NCBI GenBank assembly: GCA_016286055.1
Contig: JAEERW010000003.1
Span: 248,001 to 312,000 of the forward strand
Source of the DNA: Bacteroidales bacterium
Lineage (GTDB): Bacteria; Bacteroidota; Bacteroidia; Bacteroidales; UBA3824
Reading direction: 5' to 3'
DNA length: 64,000 nucleotides
Below, piece after piece: positions 16,340-24,220 of the stretch; the first letter of the stretch is position 1; each line of letters starts with the position of its first letter. A program made the translations under genes and the position numbers. The notes under the pieces were generated by a model, which saw nothing but the letters and a program-made list of their open reading frames with translations, did no database searches and had not been told where the DNA came from.

Positions 16340-16737
16340 GGGGCTGACTTTGGTTTTGACGGCGTGCAAGGTCAGCATGTAAGCATGCCGGAACAGGTAA
16401 CAGTTTCCGTAATCATGGTTACAAAAAATTAACTGGCAATAATTACGATTATGCTCTCGCTGCCTAATTGAAGTATAGTAGATTAGCCTATTTCCCTACA
16501 AGGTAGGGAAACGAGACATCTCCCGTCGGCTCCGTCCGCTGCCAAAACGATCAGGAGGTGCAAAGTAACTGCGGAATAGTCAAGGCTCCGCCTCGTGGCC
16601 AAGATGAAAAGTAGAGGATAAGGAACAGGTTAGAGGGCCTTCACCCGGACTTGTTCTCGAAAACCAAAAGAAGGCTAAGCATGTAGAAAGCATGGGGGTC
16701 TCATGATCGGACCGGGGTTCGACCCCCCGCAGCTCCA
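16340..16737 (+). ncRNA. ssrA: Transfer-messenger RNA (tmRNA)
   Basis: Rescues stalled ribosomes and tags the unfinished protein for proteolysis. The 398-base RNA starts GGGGCTGACTTTGG and ends with the tRNA-like half CGGGGTTCGACCCCCCG-CAGCTCC-A. The acceptor helix GGGGCTG/CAGCTCC has one G-U pair. The resume codon region TTAACT-GGC opens a 10-codon reading frame (16435-16467) giving the tag GNNYDYALAA followed by TAA. CCA is not encoded. The tag ending ALAA is the usual ClpXP/ClpAP degron; clpA and clpS are encoded 3 kb downstream. Confidence 0.96.
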
Positions 16738-16743
16738 CAAAAG

Positions 16744-16774
16744 GGCAGTCTGAATTTTTCGGACTGCCTTTTTT
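16744..16774 (+). terminator. Intrinsic terminator after tmRNA
   Basis: Arms 16744-16753 and 16759-16768 pair over 10 bp with one G-U, loop of five, then six T. It begins seven bases after the tmRNA end. Confidence 0.85.
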
Positions 16775-16823
16775 GTTAACGCAATAATCATATTGGCTAA
16801 AACGCAAGTTTGATAATTATCAA

Positions 16824-16831
16824 TACCTTTG
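16824..16831 (+). promoter_or_regulatory. Promoter -7 element of the HAD phosphatase gene
   Basis: TACCTTTG followed by CCCCGC, 19 bases before the start codon. Confidence 0.6.
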
Positions 16832-16850
16832 CCCCGCTAAAAGATCGATT

Positions 16851-17579
16851 ATGTTACAACAAGAAATTTCCTCATATCTTGCCCGCAGCGGCAAAAAGCA
16901 ATTGAAAGTTAAAGCGTTTCTGTTTGATATGGACGGCGTTTTGTTTAATTCTATGCCTTTTCACGCTATTTCGTGGTGCAAAGCCGCCAAAGAATATGGT
17001 TTGGAACTATCTGAACCTCAGGTGTATATGAACGAAGGCAGAACAGGCGCATCTACCATCAACGAACTCACGATGAAAACTTTTGGACGTGCTGCCACCG
17101 AAGAGGAAATGGAGAAAATCTACGCCCGCAAGTCGGAGATTTTCAACTCGTGCGGAGTGGCTGACCCGATGAAAGGCGCTGTTCAACTGCTCAACTCTAT
17201 CAAGGCGCAAGGATTGAAGATCGTGCTTGTAACAGGCAGCGGACAGAAATCGCTGTTGGACAAGTTGAACCGCTGTTTCCCTGGAATCTTTTCGCCTGAA
17301 AATATGGTTACGGCTTTTGATGTAAAATACGGGAAACCCAACCCCGAGCCATATCTCATCGGATTAAAAAAAGCAGGCGTACAAGCCAACGAAGCCGTAG
17401 TGGTAGAAAATGCACCTTTGGGCGTTAGGGCAGGAGTTGCCGCAGGAATATTTACAATAGCCGTCAACACAGGTCCTTTGCCCGACGAAAAACTCAGCAA
17501 CGAGGGCGCAAACGTGGTTTTTCCATCGATGCAATATTTCGCCGACCATTTTGCCGAGGTTTACAATGCGGTAGGATAG
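16851..17579 (+). CDS. HAD-superfamily phosphatase / phosphoglucomutase-like
   Basis: A 242-residue haloacid-dehalogenase-type hydrolase. Motif I is FLFDMDGVLFNS (residues 23-34, nucleophile Asp and general acid Asp two residues later), motif II is VLVTGSG (about 124-130), motif III Lys in KYGKPNPEPYL, and motif IV is VVENAPLGVRAG. The cap lies between motifs I and II, as in beta-phosphoglucomutase and sugar-phosphate phosphatases. Substrate cannot be assigned; DMDGV plus VENAPLGV is typical of the phosphatase/phosphoglucomutase branch. Single gene with its own promoter, between tmRNA and tRNA-Tyr. Confidence 0.88.
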   Translation: MLQQEISSYLARSGKKQLKVKAFLFDMDGVLFNSMPFHAISWCKAAKEYGLELSEPQVYMNEGRTGASTINELTMKTFGRAATEEEMEKIYARKSEIFNSCGVADPMKGAVQLLNSIKAQGLKIVLVTGSGQKSLLDKLNRCFPGIFSPENMVTAFDVKYGKPNPEPYLIGLKKAGVQANEAVVVENAPLGVRAGVAAGIFTIAVNTGPLPDEKLSNEGANVVFPSMQYFADHFAEVYNAVG

Positions 17580-17640
17580 GAGGTTGTAATTTTTTCGGGA
17601 AAAAGTTATAAAAAGATTTTTTTCTTTATGAAAACATCTC

Positions 17641-17648
17641 TACTTTTG
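17641..17648 (+). promoter_or_regulatory. Promoter -7 element of tRNA-Tyr
   Basis: TACTTTTG followed by CACCCGCAAAAC, closely matching the post-promoter sequence of the tRNA-Asp and tRNA-Pro genes. It lies 33 bases before the mature tRNA. Confidence 0.7.
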
Positions 17649-17681
17649 CACCCGCAAAACAGAAAAGATGTTTTGCTCCTC

Positions 17682-17763
17682 GGGGAGTTTCCAGAGCGGT
17701 CAAATGGGACAGACTGTAAATCTGCTGGCTACGCCTTCGGTGGTTCGAATCCATCACTCCCCA
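17682..17763 (+). tRNA. tRNA-Tyr (GTA)
   Basis: 82-base class II tRNA with a long variable arm. Acceptor GGGGAGT/ACTCCCC, discriminator A, anticodon loop CTGTAAA with GTA, T arm GTGGTTCGAATCCAT. CCA is not encoded. The 3' end is 26 bases from the convergent cysK stop. Confidence 0.95.
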
Positions 17764-17788
17764 CTTTCCTTTTAAAAAAATCCCCCTT

Positions 17789-18727
17789 TTAAAATAATTC
17801 GTTATCAAACAGCGGTGTGCTGAAATAGCGTTCTGCGGTGTCGGGAAGTATGGTTACAACTGTCTTGCCCGGACCGAGGATCTTTGCCATCTCAATAGCG
17901 GCGGCAACGTTTGTTCCGCTCGAAATTCCGCACATAAGTCCCTCTTTTGACGCAAGTTCGCAACTTGTAAATATTGCTTTCTCGTCGGTAACGATATAGA
18001 TGTCGTCAAAAATGTGACGGTTTAAGTTCTTGGGAATCAATCCGTCGCCAATGCCCATTTGAAGGTGAGTGCCAATAGAACCCCCGCTGAGGATAGCCGC
18101 ATTTTCTGGTTCCACTGCCCAAATATAGATATGCGGATTGGCAGCGCGGAGGGTTTCGCCTATGCCAGAGAGAGTTCCGCCTGTGCCGATGCCCGAACAA
18201 AAGCCGTCGATAGGCGAGTCAACATCTCTAAGAATCTCCTGAGCCGTGGCAATGCGATGAATGGCGGGATTGGCAGGATTTTCAAACTGTTGAGGAATAA
18301 ACACATTGGGGTTTTCTTGCTTCATTTTTTCGGCAGTTTCCACACATTCGCGAATGCAACGACCAATATCGCCATAGTCGTGAACAAGTTTAACCTCTGC
18401 GCCATAATGCTTTACGAGTTTTCGGCGTTCTTCGCTAACGCTGTCGGGCATAATGATAATGGTTTTGTAACCGCGCACAGCACCTATGAGGGCAAGACCG
18501 ATACCTTGGTTGCCGCTTGTGGGCTCAACAATGATAGTGTTTTTGTTGATAAGTCCTTGTTTTTCAGCATCTATAATCATATTTAGAGCGGTGCGTGTTT
18601 TGATAGATCCGCCCACGTTCAATCCCTCAAACTTAACGAGAATTCGTGCTGAATTATCGGGTACAATATGTTGCAGTTGAATTAAAGGAGTGTTGCCTAT
18701 GGCTTCAAGTATGTTGTTGTAAATCAT
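17789..18727 (-). CDS. cysK: Cysteine synthase A (O-acetylserine sulfhydrylase)
   Basis: PLP enzyme making cysteine from O-acetylserine and sulfide. The 312-residue protein has the family landmarks: IGNTPLIQL at the N-terminus, the Schiff-base lysine in GGSIKTRTA (residues 39-47; SIKTR replaces the commoner SVKDR), the asparagine loop PTSGNQGIGLA, the phosphate loop GIGTGGTLSGIG, and GISSGTN near the C-terminus. Cystathionine beta-synthase-like enzymes share these motifs but are usually longer. It is the last gene of a leftward operon; its start lies 23 bases inside the end of aat, which indicates translational coupling. Confidence 0.93.
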   Translation of the reverse strand: MIYNNILEAIGNTPLIQLQHIVPDNSARILVKFEGLNVGGSIKTRTALNMIIDAEKQGLINKNTIIVEPTSGNQGIGLALIGAVRGYKTIIIMPDSVSEERRKLVKHYGAEVKLVHDYGDIGRCIRECVETAEKMKQENPNVFIPQQFENPANPAIHRIATAQEILRDVDSPIDGFCSGIGTGGTLSGIGETLRAANPHIYIWAVEPENAAILSGGSIGTHLQMGIGDGLIPKNLNRHIFDDIYIVTDEKAIFTSCELASKEGLMCGISSGTNVAAAIEMAKILGPGKTVVTILPDTAERYFSTPLFDNELF

Positions 18728-19406
18728 TGTAATCTGTATTTATTATTTGCATATATTTTTCGTATGAAATATGTTCCCCGCCCATAGATTTTAAATGTGG
18801 GGTTTCAAATTGGCAGTCGATGAATTTGCCGTGGTTTTGTAAGAGCAACTGTGCCAAGGAGATAAGGGCGAGTTTTGAGGCGCTTGGTTCAAGCGAGAAC
18901 ATACTCTCACCCATAAAGCAATCGCATAGATACTGCCCGTATAATCCGCCGACGAGATTGCCTTGGCTGTTCCAAACCTCAACGCTGTGCGAAACGCCTA
19001 TCTCGTGAAGTTTTTTGTACGCCTCCACCATATCAGGACCAAGCCACGCACATTCGTGGTCGATACGCAGGTCGGAACAGTGCTCTATCACACCGTTGAA
19101 ATCCTTGTCGAAGGTTACAGTGTACTTTTTGCTGTTGATTAACTGCCTCATTGAGTGCGAGATATGGATTTTTTCGGGAAAAATCACAAACCTGTCCATA
19201 GGGCAGTACCATTGAATCAAGCCTTTGCCGTCTTCGTCGATAAAATGCGCGTACTCGTCGCGGAAGGCGTACCACGGAAAGATGCCGTGTTGATATGCGA
19301 GCACCAAACGGTCGGGAGAGAGGTCGCCGCCCACTGCAAACAGTCCGTCGGGTTCGCCCTCCTCTGGATTTGGAAACGCAATCTCTTGATTCAAAAGGTA
19401 TATCAT
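18705..19406 (-). CDS. aat: Leucyl/phenylalanyl-tRNA-protein transferase
   Basis: Adds Leu or Phe from charged tRNA to proteins with N-terminal Lys or Arg, creating N-degrons for ClpS-ClpAP. The 233-residue protein has the conserved segments FPNPEEGEPDGLFAVGGDLS (residues 11-30), LVLAYQHGIFPWY (33-45), the substrate-pocket region CAWLGPDMVEAYKKLHE and GVSHSVEVW, then LVGGLYG and GESMFS. Full length for the family. The ATG overlaps the clpA stop by four bases, so transferase and protease partner are made from one transcript. Confidence 0.95.
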   Translation of the reverse strand: MIYLLNQEIAFPNPEEGEPDGLFAVGGDLSPDRLVLAYQHGIFPWYAFRDEYAHFIDEDGKGLIQWYCPMDRFVIFPEKIHISHSMRQLINSKKYTVTFDKDFNGVIEHCSDLRIDHECAWLGPDMVEAYKKLHEIGVSHSVEVWNSQGNLVGGLYGQYLCDCFMGESMFSLEPSASKLALISLAQLLLQNHGKFIDCQFETPHLKSMGGEHISYEKYMQIINTDYNDLQQHT

Positions 19407-21697
19407 TTTACGCTGACAGTCAGTTTTTTATCTTCGCTTACTTTAACCTGAGCGTTGCCGCCTTTGTTGAGTTTTCCAAATAGAATCTCGTTCATCAGCA
19501 GCGGATTGAGCATCGAGTTGATTGTGCGTTCAAGTTCGCGTGCGCCGTAAGTTTTTGAGAATCCTTTGTCTAACAGCAAGTTTTCTGCCTCGGGCGAAAG
19601 TTGGAGTTTAATCTTTCGGGAGTCTAAGCGGTGTTGCAGTTCCATAATCTTCTTGTCGAAGATGAGTTTTGCCATATTGCGGTCTAAGTCGTTGAAAACC
19701 ACGGTGGCTGTAAGTCGGTTGATAAACTCGGGCTTGAAGGTTTTCTTCACTTGGCTGAGCATTGCGTTGCCGGTAGAGCCGCCGTTGAAACCTACATTTG
19801 CCTGCGATGCGTATTGCGCTCCGGCGTTTGAGGTCATTATTATTATAACGTGCCTAAAATCAGCCTTTTTGCCCTTGTTGTCGGTGAGACTTGCGTAGTC
19901 CATCACCTGCAAAAGAATGTTGTAGATGTCGGAATGAGCCTTTTCGATTTCGTCCAAGAGCAGCACGCAGTTGGGCGTTTGGCGGATAGCGTCGGTGAGG
20001 AGACCACCCTCGTCGTAGCCCACATATCCGGCGGGCGAACCTATGAGTTTTGCCACGGTGTGTTTTTCGGTGTATTCGCTCATATCAAAACGTATGAAAC
20101 TGATACCTAGTTCTTTGGCAAGCACCTTGGCAAGTTCGGTTTTGCCCACGCCCGTAGGACCCACGAATAGGAGCGAGGCGATAGGTTTGGTGTCGTCCAA
20201 AAGTCCAGCCTTCGACATCTGCACGGCTTGAACTATTGCTTTAACTGCCTCGTCCTGACCGTAAATCTGGCTCAGAATTCTTGGTGAAAGCGATTTCAAG
20301 ATTGACTGCTCGTCTTCCTTTTCGGCTATGTTGTCGATTTTGCAAATTTTAGAAAGCACGTCGGCAATTAGTGCATTATCAACAGTTTGCGGACGTTTAG
20401 GCTTTGATGTCTTTGGGTTGATGAGCGGATGCAGTTCGCGGTATGCACCAGCCTCGTCGATAAGGTCTATCGCCTTGTCGGGCAAGAACTTACCTGTGAT
20501 ATATTTTGCGCTTTTTTCGGCGGCGTAGCGCGTTACACCTTTATTATATTTAACGTGGTGAAAACTCTCGTAGTTTTCGATAAGTCCGTCGAGAATCTTA
20601 ACTGTTTCGTCGATAGAGGGTTCGTTAACCTCCACTGTTTGAAAACGGCGCACAAGTCCAGAGTTTTTTTCAAAATGTTTGGAGTATTCCTTAAACGAAG
20701 TGCTGCCTATAAAGCGGATAATGCCCTCGTCGATATGCGGAATAAGAATGTCGCCAATATCGAGATTGCTTTCGGCGCTTGCTCCCGTGCCAATAATGTT
20801 GTGAATTTCATCGATATAGACAATAGCCGCAGCCTTGTCGCGTTTAACGCCGTCCATCACCGATTGCAGACGCTGTTCAATGTCGCCACGGAATTGGCTT
20901 CCTGCTACAAGCGAACCTAAATTGATTTGGTATATCTTGCAGTCTTTCAAGCGTTTGGGTACGTCGCCATTTTCTATACGCTGAGCAAGACCGTATACGA
21001 GCGAAGTTTTGCCCACGCCTGGTTCGCCAATGTGCACAGGGTTGTTTTTTTGTTTTCGGCAGAGGATTTGGATAGTGCGGTCGAGTTCTTTCTCTCTGCC
21101 AATCAATTGGTTATGTTCTTTTAGTTTGTCGTTGATGCAGGTAACGTATTGTTTCCATTCATCATCGTAGGCATCCTGATACTCGGGTGGAATTTGACTC
21201 TGCTCTGGCTCTTCCTCTTCCTCGGTTTTAGGATTTTCGGGTTTGAGGCTGCCGTCGAGACCAAATGTGAGCGCAATCGCCGACATAAGAATCTCTGTAT
21301 CGTTGCCCGAATACTTATGAAGTAAGTACGACGCCATACTGTCGGGCAGTTCTATCATACCCAAAAGCAGGTGGTAGATATCGAGTTCGTGTGCGCCGGT
21401 AGAGTTGGCAAGTTGCACAGCCACGCCGAGCATAACGCCAAACTGTTGCGACGGAGTTATTTGATAATCAACGCCTTCGGGCACTTTTTCCAAAGTGTCG
21501 ATATATCCCAAAAGTTCTTTTCTAAACGCTTTGAGGTCTTGATTAAGCACGTGGAAAAGATGCTCCACCTCTTCTAACGTAGTAAGCGATGCGAGCGTAA
21601 GTTCGGGTGTAACAAACTCCAAGTGCCGTTGTTTTGCAAGCATAAATGTAGCCTGCATTATCATTTCTGTATCGTCTGATTTATTGAGCATTTCCAT
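19403..21697 (-). CDS. clpA: ATP-dependent Clp protease ATP-binding subunit ClpA
   Basis: Hsp100 unfoldase that feeds substrates to ClpP. The 764-residue protein has an N-domain (residues 1-145) which binds ClpS, a first AAA+ module with Walker A HIGEPGVGKTSL (about 222-233) and Walker B IVYIDEIH, and a second AAA+ module with LFVGPTGVGKTELAK (about 507-521) and VLLLDEIEKAH. There is no coiled-coil middle domain, which excludes ClpB and fits ClpA. It lies two bases after clpS and overlaps aat by four, so the whole N-degron machinery except ClpP is in one operon. Confidence 0.95.
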   Translation of the reverse strand: MEMLNKSDDTEMIMQATFMLAKQRHLEFVTPELTLASLTTLEEVEHLFHVLNQDLKAFRKELLGYIDTLEKVPEGVDYQITPSQQFGVMLGVAVQLANSTGAHELDIYHLLLGMIELPDSMASYLLHKYSGNDTEILMSAIALTFGLDGSLKPENPKTEEEEEPEQSQIPPEYQDAYDDEWKQYVTCINDKLKEHNQLIGREKELDRTIQILCRKQKNNPVHIGEPGVGKTSLVYGLAQRIENGDVPKRLKDCKIYQINLGSLVAGSQFRGDIEQRLQSVMDGVKRDKAAAIVYIDEIHNIIGTGASAESNLDIGDILIPHIDEGIIRFIGSTSFKEYSKHFEKNSGLVRRFQTVEVNEPSIDETVKILDGLIENYESFHHVKYNKGVTRYAAEKSAKYITGKFLPDKAIDLIDEAGAYRELHPLINPKTSKPKRPQTVDNALIADVLSKICKIDNIAEKEDEQSILKSLSPRILSQIYGQDEAVKAIVQAVQMSKAGLLDDTKPIASLLFVGPTGVGKTELAKVLAKELGISFIRFDMSEYTEKHTVAKLIGSPAGYVGYDEGGLLTDAIRQTPNCVLLLDEIEKAHSDIYNILLQVMDYASLTDNKGKKADFRHVIIIMTSNAGAQYASQANVGFNGGSTGNAMLSQVKKTFKPEFINRLTATVVFNDLDRNMAKLIFDKKIMELQHRLDSRKIKLQLSPEAENLLLDKGFSKTYGARELERTINSMLNPLLMNEILFGKLNKGGNAQVKVSEDKKLTVSVK

Positions 21698-21699
21698 TT

Positions 21700-22008
21700 T
21701 TATTCTGGGCTACAAGTTATTTTTAACGGAAAACCGTTGTTTTGAGCCAACTCGGTGGCTTTCAATGTTTTGCTTTGCGCAATATCGTAAGGGTAAACAC
21801 CCACAACAGCCTGACCCTCGATATGGATTTTCATCATCAGGTCTTGCGCTTCTTGCTTGGGCTTAAAAAACACGGACATCAGCACCTCTACCACAAAATC
21901 CATAGTGGTAACGTCGTCGTTGTGCATAATCACCTTATAATTACGAGGTTTGCGCAGCCGCGTGCCTTCTTTTACCCGTGTGGAAGATTTTTTTTGAGTG
22001 TTAGCCAT
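21700..22008 (-). CDS. clpS: ClpS adaptor protein (N-recognin)
   Basis: Adaptor that binds N-terminal Leu, Phe, Tyr or Trp of degradation substrates and delivers them to ClpA. The 102-residue protein has a basic, disordered N-terminal tail and the core YKVIMHNDDVTTMDFVVEVL (residues about 25-44), where the NDD/TTMDFV elements line the N-degron pocket, followed by MMKIHIEGQAVVGVYPYDIA. The ATG at 22008 is preferred to longer frames because it overlaps the stop of the upstream thioesterase gene (TAATG) and gives the usual ClpS length. Confidence 0.94.
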   Translation of the reverse strand: MANTQKKSSTRVKEGTRLRKPRNYKVIMHNDDVTTMDFVVEVLMSVFFKPKQEAQDLMMKIHIEGQAVVGVYPYDIAQSKTLKATELAQNNGFPLKITCSPE

Positions 22009-22415
22009 TAGTCGAAATATTTGTCTAAAATATCCTGAAACCTTTGCGGTGGCAACGATGGACGGCCTGTTTTGGTGTTGACAAAGCACAGCGTAGTGGT
22101 GCCAGTGTTGAGCAATTCGCCCGCCTCGTTGTAAGTTTCGTATTCAAAGTGCATCTTGATTTCGGGACGCTTTTTTACGTACACCTTTATGGTAAGGAGG
22201 TCGTCGTAATGCGCGGGTTTTTTATAGTTGACAGTCAATGAGATAACAGGCATAATGTAACCCATTTCTTCAAGTTCGCGATACGAGCAGCCGCTATTGC
22301 GGAAAACGTCGCTTCGTGCTGCCTCAAAATATTCGGGATAGTTGCCGTAGTAGCAGTATCCCATTTTGTCGGTCTCGCCATAGCGGACACGAATTTTAGT
22401 CTCTCCTGTAAACAT
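22008..22415 (-). CDS. Acyl-CoA thioesterase (YbgC/4-hydroxybenzoyl-CoA thioesterase-like)
   Basis: Hotdog-fold thioesterase of 135 residues. The catalytic region is RYGETDKMGYCYYGNYPEYFEAAR: an Asp in ETDKMG and the Y/HGNY motif, with YYGNY here where many relatives have HHxxY. Later segments SLTVNYKKPAHYDDLLTIKV and TGTTTLCFVN are typical of the family. Bacterial members hydrolyse short or medium acyl-CoA and often associate with lipid metabolism; the substrate is unknown. First gene of the clpS-clpA-aat-cysK operon. The start at 22415 is chosen because the promoter element at 22440-22447 would exclude a start at 22442. Confidence 0.85.
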   Translation of the reverse strand: MFTGETKIRVRYGETDKMGYCYYGNYPEYFEAARSDVFRNSGCSYRELEEMGYIMPVISLTVNYKKPAHYDDLLTIKVYVKKRPEIKMHFEYETYNEAGELLNTGTTTLCFVNTKTGRPSLPPQRFQDILDKYFD

Positions 22416-22439
22416 AGTTGTTGTAATAAAATTTTGGTG

Positions 22440-22447
22440 CAAAGATA
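22440..22447 (-). promoter_or_regulatory. Promoter -7 element of the thioesterase-clpS-clpA-aat-cysK operon
   Basis: TATCTTTG on the minus strand, 25 bases before the chosen start. No other promoter match is seen before the end of cysK, consistent with a five-gene transcript. Confidence 0.55.
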
Positions 22448-22456
22448 GGAAAAAAA

Positions 22457-22774
22457 CTAAATATCGCCTTTAAGCGCGTCGGGATTTCTACGCATATCCC
22501 AAAAATTGTCGATATAAATAGTGTCGGTTTCCTCTACATAATGGTAAACCATTTTAACGGGTTTTTGGACAACGCAGGAACGAAATTGGATGGTGTAATT
22601 AGACAACAATGGTTCAGGAGAACCTGTGAGTGGGTACTTCTGCAATTGGTTAATTTTATGAGTGACTTTTTCACGGAAACGAAGCAATGCTTTACGACCG
22701 AATAGTTGGCAACTATATTCAACAAACGATTTAAAACTATTTTTTGCTTTAATAGCGATAATTATCTTAGCCAC
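22457..22774 (-). CDS. Toxin of the RelE/ParE superfamily
   Basis: A 105-residue basic protein with the RelE/ParE layout: N-terminal helices NSFKSFVEYSCQLFGRKALLRFREKVTHKINQL (split here by a turn), the KYPLTGSPEPLLSNYTIQFRSCVV strand region, then PVKMVYHYVEETDTIYIDNFWDMRRNPDAL, matching the usual I.YIDNFWDTRRNP ending of ParE-type toxins. ParE-type members poison gyrase; RelE-type cut mRNA on ribosomes; which applies here is not settled, although the FWD.R.NP ending fits Bacteroidota ParE/RelE-like proteins. It overlaps the antitoxin gene upstream by 13 bases. Confidence 0.8.
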   Translation of the reverse strand: MAKIIIAIKAKNSFKSFVEYSCQLFGRKALLRFREKVTHKINQLQKYPLTGSPEPLLSNYTIQFRSCVVQKPVKMVYHYVEETDTIYIDNFWDMRRNPDALKGDI

Positions 22775-23043
22775 GGCAACTCTTCATCTAATTGTTTGTT
22801 AAACTCTTCAAGTGTCAATACCCTTCCTGTCTTAATATCTTCGAGACTCTCGTCAATATCTGCGTAAATCTCCTCCATTGTATAAGGCTTTAACTCAGGC
22901 TCTTTGGCACGTTCCTTACCCAAAAGGTTGCTGATTTTCGACAGAAGGTCGATATTGTTGAGATTCCAAATTTTCTCCACAATAGAAGTCTTAATATCTG
23001 AAAATGGGACACTTGGTTCCAATGTTAATGCGGCTGTGCTCAT
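22762..23043 (-). CDS. Antitoxin partner of the RelE/ParE-type toxin
   Basis: A 93-residue acidic protein directly upstream of, and overlapping, the toxin gene. It has an N-terminal region of short helices (IKTSIVEKIWNLNNIDLLSKISNLL) and a C-terminal acidic tail ESLEDIKTGRVLTLEEFNKQLDEELPWL, the type of tail that wraps around RelE/ParE toxins. The DNA-binding fold is not obvious. The ATG at 23043 is chosen because the -7 element at 23067-23074 would exclude a start at 23097. Two long direct repeats lie just upstream of the promoter. Confidence 0.75.
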   Translation of the reverse strand: MSTAALTLEPSVPFSDIKTSIVEKIWNLNNIDLLSKISNLLGKERAKEPELKPYTMEEIYADIDESLEDIKTGRVLTLEEFNKQLDEELPWLR

Positions 23044-23066
23044 AATTTTAGTTTTTTTAATTAACG

Positions 23067-23098
23067 CAAAAATAGATAATAGTTGGGAAAAATGCAAA
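23067..23098 (-). promoter_or_regulatory. Promoter of the toxin-antitoxin operon
   Basis: TTTG (23095-23098) and TATTTTTG (23067-23074) on the minus strand, 20 bases apart. The direct repeats at 23108-23166 lie immediately upstream. Confidence 0.65.
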
Positions 23099-23107
23099 TG
23101 GAAAATG

Positions 23108-23166
23108 GATTTTACACCTTTTTGAGATTTTTTGAAGAGTGATTTTACACCTTTTTGAGATTTTTT
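23108..23166. repeat. Two 26-base direct repeats upstream of the toxin-antitoxin promoter
   Basis: The sequence beginning GATTTTACACCTTTTTGAG and ending in a T run occurs exactly at 23108-23133 and 23141-23166, with a start-to-start distance of 33 bases, about three DNA turns. Position directly behind the promoter suggests binding sites for a regulator, perhaps the antitoxin complex. Confidence 0.7.
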
Positions 23167-23208
23167 TGGGAAAATGGCGTGATTACAACAATCGCAATAT
23201 GTGGAAGT

Positions 23209-24051
23209 TTATTGGTCTATGCTTTTTGTGTCCGAAGTTGGCAAATAGTCTGACGCTTTTGCGGAAGAAATAACACTGTGACCGACTTCTTTTTCCAACT
23301 GTTCTCGCGCTCCCTTTGCAATGTTGCCGCCTGCCTGTGCTGATTGTTTGCTTTCTTCTACACCGTGAGGGTTGCGTTGTCGTGAAATTTCTGTGGTTGC
23401 CGCTTCTGCCAAAGTATTGAGTGCCAATTCGATAGTAGTCATATTATCTCTCAGGTTTTCTTTTGTCAAACCTTTGTACGACTTGTATTGCCCAGTTGTC
23501 ATACCGCTCCACGCCTTCGTGAGAATATTTGTCAAAATTGCAAAATCCTTTTGTTGGGTAACACCTGAACGTTTCCATTCATCGGTGAGTTCGTTGCGGG
23601 TGCGAATCGACTTCATACGGTTTTCAATCCACTTGTCGCTATACCCTTGACGGCGGTAATCATCGACAGCCATTTGGAAAGACAGTTCGGGGTCAATCAT
23701 TTGGTCAACTCTCTGACTTCCAACTTCTGCGAGCCATTGCTTAACGGGCTCTGCCTTTTTTGACGGAATCGACTGAATTAATCGCAGTAGTTGTTCCACA
23801 TCAGCGACATCGGTTTTATATTTTTTCCCATCTGCGGCTAACATTTTCAGTTGGTGACAATTTGTCACCGACTCATTTCCTTCGGCTTTCAACCTCTGTT
23901 TAAGTTTGTTCCAATACTTACGACCGTCTGCGCTATCGGTAAGCACCTGAACAACGTCCACAATAGAAAAGTAGTATTTCTCTGCCTCGGCATCCCAAAC
24001 TACACGCACCTTTTGATTTTCAAACAATTGAATAGCAAAGTTTTGTTCCAT
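23209..24051 (-). CDS. BRO-N / DinD-like protein
   Basis: A 280-residue protein whose first 100 residues form a BRO-N type domain: FAIQLFENQKVRVVWDAEAEKYYFS, SIVDVVQVLTDSADGRKYWNKLKQRL and VADVEQLLRLIQSIPSKKAEPVKQWLAEVG. The rest, with RRQGYSDKWIENRMKSIRTRNELTDEWK and ILTNILTKAW.GMTTGQYK, is the C-terminal part seen in DinD (DNA-damage-inducible protein D) and related phage antirepressors. Role is probably DNA-associated regulation, possibly damage-linked; DinD of E. coli inhibits RecA filaments. A TATCTTTG element lies 24 bases upstream. Its presence next to a restriction-like locus suggests an accessory island. Confidence 0.85.
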   Translation of the reverse strand: MEQNFAIQLFENQKVRVVWDAEAEKYYFSIVDVVQVLTDSADGRKYWNKLKQRLKAEGNESVTNCHQLKMLAADGKKYKTDVADVEQLLRLIQSIPSKKAEPVKQWLAEVGSQRVDQMIDPELSFQMAVDDYRRQGYSDKWIENRMKSIRTRNELTDEWKRSGVTQQKDFAILTNILTKAWSGMTTGQYKSYKGLTKENLRDNMTTIELALNTLAEAATTEISRQRNPHGVEESKQSAQAGGNIAKGAREQLEKEVGHSVISSAKASDYLPTSDTKSIDQ

Positions 24052-24074
24052 ACTCAAATAAAGTTTATCTAATG

Positions 24075-24082
24075 CAAAGATA
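24075..24082 (-). promoter_or_regulatory. Promoter -7 element of the BRO/DinD-like gene
   Basis: TATCTTTG on the minus strand, 24 bases before the ATG at 24051. Confidence 0.6.
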
Positions 24083-24125
24083 AAAAATTTTCTTTACATT
24101 CTATCGCTTGTTGAAAAAGATTTCT

Positions 24126-24133
24126 TATATTTG
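24126..24133 (+). promoter_or_regulatory. Promoter -7 element upstream of structured RNA 2
   Basis: TATATTTG, divergent from the BRO gene promoter. The expected transcript begins near 24140 with a TTGCTT-GCAA-AAGCAA hairpin and runs through structured RNA 2 into the methyltransferase gene. Confidence 0.6.
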
Positions 24134-24220
24134 CATCGTTGCTTGCAAAAGCAAAAATGTATAACTATTTATAATTATTTATAAGATAAAAACAGACAGA
24201 ATTTATTAACATATAAAGCA

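Noticed and set aside
23108..23166. CRISPR array
   Set aside because: Only two repeat copies with a seven-base spacer and no cas genes; a promoter-linked direct repeat is the better reading.
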